Assembly: GCA_031394335.1 (NCBI GenBank)
Contig: JANMXS010000195.1
Coordinates: 1-10,249, forward strand
DNA from: UKL13-2 sp031394335
GTDB taxonomy: Bacteria > Pseudomonadota > Gammaproteobacteria > Burkholderiales > Usitatibacteraceae
Length of the DNA stretch: 10,249 nt
Reading direction: 5' to 3'
Below are positions 4,941-10,249 of the stretch, piece after piece. A program made the translations under genes and the position numbers. The notes beneath the pieces were generated by a model, which was given only the letters and a program-made list of their open reading frames with translations, searched no databases and had not been told where the DNA came from. The stretch's first letter is position 1; every line of letters begins with the position of its first letter.

Positions 4941-7900
4941 TTCAATGCGAGTCTGATCCGATCAGGACTTGCGGCTGCCGTTCTCCTGGTAGCGGCCACG
5001 GCGTCGTATGCACAGACGGTCGGTTTGACCGCAGCGCCTACGCAGGCGGTGCTGCCCGACGGGCAGTCGGTGCCCATGTGGGGCTACACCTGCGATGCTG
5101 CGAGCGTCACGGCGGGCACTTGCGCGCCGGCAAATCCGAATGCAGGAGCCAACTGGTCACCGGTGGTGATCACGGTGCCGTACACGGAATCGGCCCCGGG
5201 CGTGAGCGCCACGAATCTTACGATCAACCTGACCAACAACCTGACATTCAGCACCGGCCTCACCACGGCGGTTAACACTGTTCCGACGTCCCTCGTGATC
5301 GTCGGCCAGCTCGGCGGTGGTCTGGGGGCTGCGCCCACCAGAACCCTGAGCCCGACGCACGGCCCGCAGGGCCCCACCTGGCCAGCTTCTGGCGCCCCGG
5401 CCCCGAGCATTACAACTTGTACCGGCAACCATGCCACTGCAGGCGCGCTCGGCACTAACTGCCCGCCCGCCCAACTGGACCGCGTCCAGTCGTTTGCGAC
5501 GGAAGTCGCGGTCGGCACGCCCGCCGTCCTTAACTGGCCTGGCCTGCGTCCCGGCACCTACCTGATCGAGTCGGGCACGCACCCCTCGATCCAGGGTCCG
5601 ATGGGCCTGTATGGCGTGCTCGTGGTGACGACTGCCCCCGGCGTTGGTGCCGGCACGGCCTACGCGGGTGTCAACTACAACTCGGAACTGCCCCTGGTGC
5701 TCAGTGAGATCGACCCGGTGCAGAACGCCGCCGTGGCCACGGCTGTGGCGACCGCTGGGTTCAGTGAGACCAGGGTATGGGACGGCAAGCCTCTTCAATG
5801 CGGCGATCCGGCGGCAGCGGTTGGCGTTGTGAACACCTGCTATCCGCCCGCCGTCAATTACTCCCCGCTCTATTACCTGATCAACGGCGTGTCCTTCGAC
5901 AAGAGCGCCGCGTGGCGCTCGCAGTTTGCGACCACACCCGCCGCGGGCACCGGCACGGTGCTGGTGCGTTTCGTGAACGCGGGCCTGCGCATGCACGTGC
6001 CCTCGATCGTTGGCGCGCAGACGGGCCCGACCGCAACACCCACCGCCGGCATGTCGCTGATCGCTGAGGACGGCAACGTCCTGCCCGGCGTGCCGAAGGT
6101 TCAGAACGAAGTGTTCCTGGCCGCGGGCAAGACTTACGACGTGCTGATCAATGACGCCGGCCTTAATGTATTCGACCGCCAGCTGAGCCTGTCGACGAAC
6201 AACCGTCGCGGCGGCGGCATGGTGGCCAACATTGCACGCGTGGCAGGAACGTTCGTCGCCGCAGCCGGGGGCACGGGCAATGGCGAAAACTACTATTGCG
6301 TCGCGGGCAGGTCGCTCGCCGTGATGGACCCGAGCAAGGGCGTGCTGGCCAACGATCCCGGCGTCAACGGCGCTGTGCTCGGCACGCTCACTAGCATTGC
6401 CGCGACGGAGTTAAGCTTCAACTCGAACGGCACCTTCACCTACACGCCGGCCTCGGCCACAGCCTGCGGCGGTTCGTTCGCCTACCTGATTAACGGCAAT
6501 GCCTCCTATCTGGGCACCGCCACGATCACTCAGTGCGACGCCTCCACACCCCTCTGCGCCGCCTTGAGCGGCGCGCCGACTGTTGCCGACGTCCGGTTTA
6601 CGAGCACCGTGAGCAGCCGATTCGCTTCAGCGCCTCCGGGCGTGCTGGCTGGCGCTACCGACCCCAGTGGGCTGCCTATGACCGCTGTCGGCGCTGGCCT
6701 TAACGACGATGGTTCGTTCGTTGCGCCAGGCCCTGGCACCGTGGCGATTGGTACAGCACCCTGCACGCAGCCGGCTCTCCCAGCTACTCAATTGCCCGTT
6801 GCGACGACCTGCGGCGTCATTCCCTATCAGGCGAAGAATTCGCAGGGCACTGTGAGCACTGGAACGGCAAACGCGATCATTTATTTCCTGCCGGCCTCGA
6901 ATCTGAACCTCGTGGTCCGTGATGCGAAGACACCGCTGCCCGGGGCTGGCGCGCTGACCGATCCGGGCCAGATCAATGACTACCGCTGGATCATCGAGGA
7001 AGACCGCACGTTCTACGTCGATCCGAAGTGCCAGATCAACTCGACCGATGCGACGCTACGGCCGAGCACTTGCCCGCCGTTGCCGGTGCAGAGCCTGGGC
7101 TACAACTTCCACACGGCCAACATGCCGATTATCGCCACAGGTTGCGTCGGTACGGTCTCGTGCGAAGCCGGACAAACGCTCCAGGCTGCGAGCGCGGCCT
7201 GCGACATCGGCAACGGTATTTGCCGGACGAGCCTCACCGCCATCCAGAAGGCGGAGCTCAATCCGAGCCAGGTCTACCTCGACCCGGCCAAGCGCTATTA
7301 CATCTCCATCCTGCCAGGAGACGGCGTTAATCCGACGGTTGCCGGTTCCGGCGGCCCGGTGCAGGTCAATCCGACCTGCATCCCGACGGCCACGGCGCCC
7401 TGCGCCATGCGCCAGTTCAAGCTTTCCGATTGCACGAGCTTCGCGCCCGGCTTGGGCGATTGCGGCCACGCCATGGGCGGCGCGCAGATCTCTGGTTCGT
7501 TGGTCGCTCTGGGCCAGAACACGATCCGTGTCCAGCTGGAGCAAACACCGCTCCCGACCTCCAAGATCACGGTGGAAGTATTTGCTGATGACAACCCGCT
7601 CAATGGCCAGTCCGATGCGGGTGGCGCTCCGGTTGGTGCGTTGGGTCTCGCGGCGAACGAGCCGGGCCTGGGTGGCTTCAATGTTGAATTGTTCGACCAG
7701 GCCGGCGGTCTGGGCGATAACACCGGCCAGATTACCTATGACATGTTCAATCAGCCGGTCTCCAATGCCCTCGCGGGATCGATGGACCCTCTGACCGGCA
7801 AGAACGCCTGTCCCATCACGGGTCGAGCCGATGGCCTGGTGGGGATGATCCCGACCTGCCCGGATTTCGAGGAAGGTGGCGTGTTCGAGTCGCCGCTGCG

Positions 7901-10249
7901 CGGCCAGGCGATCATCGCCAACCTGTACCCCGGCCTGTACGAAATCACTGCCGCACCTGGGGCTGATCGGATTGCCGCCGGTGAAGAATGGCTCCAGACC
8001 AATACGCTCGACGGCGGCAAGCCGCACGAGGCCTTCATCAAGCCGGACGAACCGGCTTACTTCCAGGAATTCGGTCCTGGCGGCTTTCACGTCTCCATTG
8101 GTTTCGTGAACCCCGAGATTATCAATGCGCGCCGGCACACCACGGCTGGCACCGGGATCTGCGATCCGGCAAATGTACCGACCACCGGGCCGAACATCGG
8201 CATAAACATCGGCGGCGGCGGCCTGACCTGCACGCAGACGGTGTACGGCCGCGTCACCAATACGCATATGAGCCGCACGCCTGATCAGCGCATGTTCAGT
8301 AGTGGCGATTACAGCCACTACGGCTTCACGCAGTGCTACGTGGGCATGGGCCCACCGGATGATGCCGACTTCGCTTTCGCCAAGTGCGACAAGGACGGCA
8401 ATTTCGTGCTGAAGGATGTTCCGGTCGGCGATTACAAGCTCACGGTGCTTGACCAGTGGAACGACATCATGCTCGATGGCCTGGTCTCACCGATTCAAAT
8501 CAGCGCGAGCGGTCCAGGCTCGAGTGCCGCGAACCCGCTTGTGTACCCCGTCACGCAGTGGCGCACGAACCTCTATACCCGTACCTTCCTGGACGTGGGT
8601 GATGGCACCGCGGGCAGCATCGGCGATGGCGTGTCGCAGGGCAACGAGCCGGGCCTGCCGTTGGTTGCGACCAACATCCGTTACCGCGACGGCAGCTTCG
8701 GTTTCTTCAACAACACCGACCTGGACGGCTATGCCGGCTTCAACGAAGTCTTCCCGTTCATGAACTGGCTGGTGGTCGAAGCCGACACTACGCGCTTCAA
8801 AGGCACGGGCACACACGTCGTCTATGACGCCGGTGGCCCCACCGACGGGTTTGGCGGCGGAACTTCGGCAATAGGTGCCGGGCTCGCGAACACCATCGAA
8901 AGAGTATCGCTGCCTGCCGTCCTCCGGGTTCCGGGAGCGGTCTACTGCACGAATGCAGACTGCACCGGCTCCTCGGTATTGGCGGGTCCCATCGCCGGGC
9001 TCTCGAGTGGGCCAACGACGGGCCTGTCCTCAGGCCGTATCGATCCTCCGACTTCCACGGAAGGCTGGCAGGGTTTGCTCGGCCAGAACACGTTCATGGA
9101 ATTTGGCATGAAGCCCTTCGTCGCCGGCGAGACCGGTGGCATCAAGGGCCACGTGATCTACGCCTCGACCCGTCCGTTCGACGACCCGCAGCTGCTGTTG
9201 CAGCTGAGCTGGGAGCCGGGCGTGCCGCGCGTCAAGCTCAACCTGTACAAGGAAGGCACCGCTGCGGATGGCAGCACGAGCCTGACGCTTGTGGACACCA
9301 CCACGACCAGCAGCTGGGACGACTGGGCCCAGGGCTTCCGCAAGGACGCGACTGGCAACACCTTCGTGACGGTGGCCTCGGGTGACGCGGCTGCCGGGTC
9401 CACGAACACCGCTGGTACTGCGGTTGCATCGTACGTCCCCAACATGAACTGCCCGGGGCAGGATCCGACCAGCCCGTTCTTTGCGACCCTGCAACGCAGC
9501 CCGCAATGGCTTGACGTGACGCAGCGCCCGCTGGCGGCCAACGCCCAGTTCAAGTGCTACGACGGCTGGTCGATGCTGAACCAGGCGCAGCCTGCGCCCT
9601 ATGACGGCATGTACAAGTTCCCCAGCGTTACGGCCACGGATCCTGTGACCGGAAAGCCGACCGCTACGAGCTGCACGGGCTGCGTGCCGAACCCTGACAC
9701 GACCGATCCGTTCCGTTCTGGCACGCCGATGCTGCCGCCAGGCAAGTATGTGGTTGAAGTCATCGTTCCGCCCGGCATGGAGCTGGTGAAGGAAGAGGAC
9801 AAGAACATCCTGCTGGGCGACATCTACGTCGCGCCGGTCACGAGCCAGTTTGCCGGCTTCGGCAACATCTTCATCATGCCCGACCAGGCAGCGGTGAGTG
9901 CCCACTACAACAAGAACAGCCCGGGCGGTCTGAACCTGACTACGAATTTCGGCCAGCCGCGCCACGAAGGCGATACGGGCAGCATTGAGGTGTTCTGGCC
10001 CTGCGTCGGCGCCATGCGCCAGGTGCCAGACTATAACAGCCTGTACCCGACCGCCGGCCAGAACGCGCCGTTTGCGGGTGCCATGCGGTCGCTGTGCGAT
10101 CGCAAGGAAATCACGCTGGAAGATCAGCACTCCGCGCTGGCGAAGTTCTACGTCTTCACCTCGACGCACATTACCGGGCATTTCACCGGCACGATGACCA
10201 ACGACTTCTCCTCTGAGTTCGATCCGTTCTCGCCGCAGTTCGGCGAGAA
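4926..10249 (+). CDS. Giant exported protein: ligand-free multicopper-oxidase-like head fused to cadherin-like and SdrD/Cna-B-like modules (3' end outside window)
   Basis: The frame is open from the ATG at 4926 to the last base, at least 1774 residues. GGGAGAA (4914-4920) lies 5 nt before the ATG. Residues 1-29 are a signal peptide (AYA before Q30). Residues about 30-440 resemble the oxidase subunits: WGYTC, a strand ending GTHPSIQGPMGLYGVLVV, YYLINGVSF (316-324), GLRMHVPSIVGA, and RQLSLSTNN before GGGM. No HxH or HCH copper motif remains. About 460-537 is a cadherin-like repeat (VLANDPG at 473-479, FTYTP at 504-508), followed by a second Ig-like unit to about 655. About 880-1064 is an SdrD-B-like module (LAANEPGLGGFNVELFD, then LYPGLYEI). 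About 1106-1190 is a Cna-B/carboxypeptidase-regulatory-like fold (VYGRVTN, then VPVGDYKLTV). Further units lie at about 1216-1300 (NNTDLDGYAG), 1400-1470 (GGIKGHVIYAS, SSWDDW) and 1606 on. It probably acts as an extracellular scaffold or partner of the split oxidase. Cysteines are frequent, suggesting disulfides. Its function is not established. Confidence 0.85.
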   Translation, partial: MRAIKFNASLIRSGLAAAVLLVAATASYAQTVGLTAAPTQAVLPDGQSVPMWGYTCDAASVTAGTCAPANPNAGANWSPVVITVPYTESAPGVSATNLTINLTNNLTFSTGLTTAVNTVPTSLVIVGQLGGGLGAAPTRTLSPTHGPQGPTWPASGAPAPSITTCTGNHATAGALGTNCPPAQLDRVQSFATEVAVGTPAVLNWPGLRPGTYLIESGTHPSIQGPMGLYGVLVVTTAPGVGAGTAYAGVNYNSELPLVLSEIDPVQNAAVATAVATAGFSETRVWDGKPLQCGDPAAAVGVVNTCYPPAVNYSPLYYLINGVSFDKSAAWRSQFATTPAAGTGTVLVRFVNAGLRMHVPSIVGAQTGPTATPTAGMSLIAEDGNVLPGVPKVQNEVFLAAGKTYDVLINDAGLNVFDRQLSLSTNNRRGGGMVANIARVAGTFVAAAGGTGNGENYYCVAGRSLAVMDPSKGVLANDPGVNGAVLGTLTSIAATELSFNSNGTFTYTPASATACGGSFAYLINGNASYLGTATITQCDASTPLCAALSGAPTVADVRFTSTVSSRFASAPPGVLAGATDPSGLPMTAVGAGLNDDGSFVAPGPGTVAIGTAPCTQPALPATQLPVATTCGVIPYQAKNSQGTVSTGTANAIIYFLPASNLNLVVRDAKTPLPGAGALTDPGQINDYRWIIEEDRTFYVDPKCQINSTDATLRPSTCPPLPVQSLGYNFHTANMPIIATGCVGTVSCEAGQTLQAASAACDIGNGICRTSLTAIQKAELNPSQVYLDPAKRYYISILPGDGVNPTVAGSGGPVQVNPTCIPTATAPCAMRQFKLSDCTSFAPGLGDCGHAMGGAQISGSLVALGQNTIRVQLEQTPLPTSKITVEVFADDNPLNGQSDAGGAPVGALGLAANEPGLGGFNVELFDQAGGLGDNTGQITYDMFNQPVSNALAGSMDPLTGKNACPITGRADGLVGMIPTCPDFEEGGVFESPLRGQAIIANLYPGLYEITAAPGADRIAAGEEWLQTNTLDGGKPHEAFIKPDEPAYFQEFGPGGFHVSIGFVNPEIINARRHTTAGTGICDPANVPTTGPNIGINIGGGGLTCTQTVYGRVTNTHMSRTPDQRMFSSGDYSHYGFTQCYVGMGPPDDADFAFAKCDKDGNFVLKDVPVGDYKLTVLDQWNDIMLDGLVSPIQISASGPGSSAANPLVYPVTQWRTNLYTRTFLDVGDGTAGSIGDGVSQGNEPGLPLVATNIRYRDGSFGFFNNTDLDGYAGFNEVFPFMNWLVVEADTTRFKGTGTHVVYDAGGPTDGFGGGTSAIGAGLANTIERVSLPAVLRVPGAVYCTNADCTGSSVLAGPIAGLSSGPTTGLSSGRIDPPTSTEGWQGLLGQNTFMEFGMKPFVAGETGGIKGHVIYASTRPFDDPQLLLQLSWEPGVPRVKLNLYKEGTAADGSTSLTLVDTTTTSSWDDWAQGFRKDATGNTFVTVASGDAAAGSTNTAGTAVASYVPNMNCPGQDPTSPFFATLQRSPQWLDVTQRPLAANAQFKCYDGWSMLNQAQPAPYDGMYKFPSVTATDPVTGKPTATSCTGCVPNPDTTDPFRSGTPMLPPGKYVVEVIVPPGMELVKEEDKNILLGDIYVAPVTSQFAGFGNIFIMPDQAAVSAHYNKNSPGGLNLTTNFGQPRHEGDTGSIEVFWPCVGAMRQVPDYNSLYPTAGQNAPFAGAMRSLCDRKEITLEDQHSALAKFYVFTSTHITGHFTGTMTNDFSSEFDPFSPQFGE

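Noticed and set aside
5553..5595. GTHPS in the giant protein as a copper-binding HxH site
   Set aside because: Only one histidine is present, and the partner motif (HxxHxHG) is missing from the rest of the head.
6976..7794. Plus-strand open frame of 272 codons inside the giant gene
   Set aside because: It is Arg/Ser-rich, low-complexity and out of frame with the uninterrupted giant frame, which carries recognisable modules across this stretch.
9672..9683. CTGC in the giant protein as a c-type haem motif
   Set aside because: The residue after the second cysteine is Val, not His, so this is not CxxCH. A disulfide is more likely.
1..10249. CRISPR array, tRNA, rRNA, insertion sequence or attachment site
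   Set aside because: No regularly spaced repeats, transposase frame, terminal inverted repeats flanking a gene, or RNA-gene-like sequence was seen on either strand.

Overview
The window looks like chromosomal DNA from a high-GC Gram-negative bacterium, most likely a proteobacterium. Evidence is a strong GC bias at third codon positions, Shine-Dalgarno-led genes, Sec-type signal peptides on every product, and family resemblance to exported multicopper oxidases of beta-, gamma- and delta-proteobacteria. I cannot name the genus. No mobile element, tRNA, rRNA or CRISPR array is visible.

The layout is two divergent gene sets around a gene-free stretch at about 1322-1688. Leftward (minus strand) run three closely spaced genes: a small exported conserved protein of unknown function (830-1321), a SCO1/SenC-type copper chaperone (191-811), and the 5' end of a secreted protein that may be a c-type cytochrome (1-177, cut by the window edge). 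Rightward (plus strand) run three large genes with intergenic gaps of 10-14 bp: 1689-3299, 3310-4911 and 4926 to beyond the window end. The third frame stays open for 1774 codons without a stop.

The main biological point is the rightward operon. The first two products look like the N-terminal and C-terminal halves of one MofA/OmpB-type multicopper oxidase (the family with Leptothrix MofA, proposed to oxidise Mn(II), and Geobacter OmpB). The first protein carries the motif pair with the type-1 copper cysteine (HTVHFHG and HCH-x5-H-x4-M). The second carries the complementary trinuclear-site histidine pairs (HPFHEHGNH and WHSH). Each has its own ribosome binding site and signal peptide, so this is an arranged split and not a frameshift. 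Neither protein alone has a complete set of copper ligands, so they probably work as a heteromer in the periplasm or on the cell surface. The third protein starts with a ligand-free copy of the same cupredoxin architecture. It then continues into cadherin-like/Ig-like and repeated SdrD/Cna-B-like beta-sandwich modules, as expected of a giant surface or secreted scaffold. The leftward SCO gene fits a role in copper delivery to this oxidase, and the possible cytochrome would fit electron transfer. Both roles are inferred from context.

The gap between the two operons is long enough for two promoters and a 5' leader. It contains inverted repeats, a perfect 14-bp GC palindrome just before the first oxidase gene, and a stretch with weak resemblance to cobalamin-riboswitch sequence elements. 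None of these is secure.
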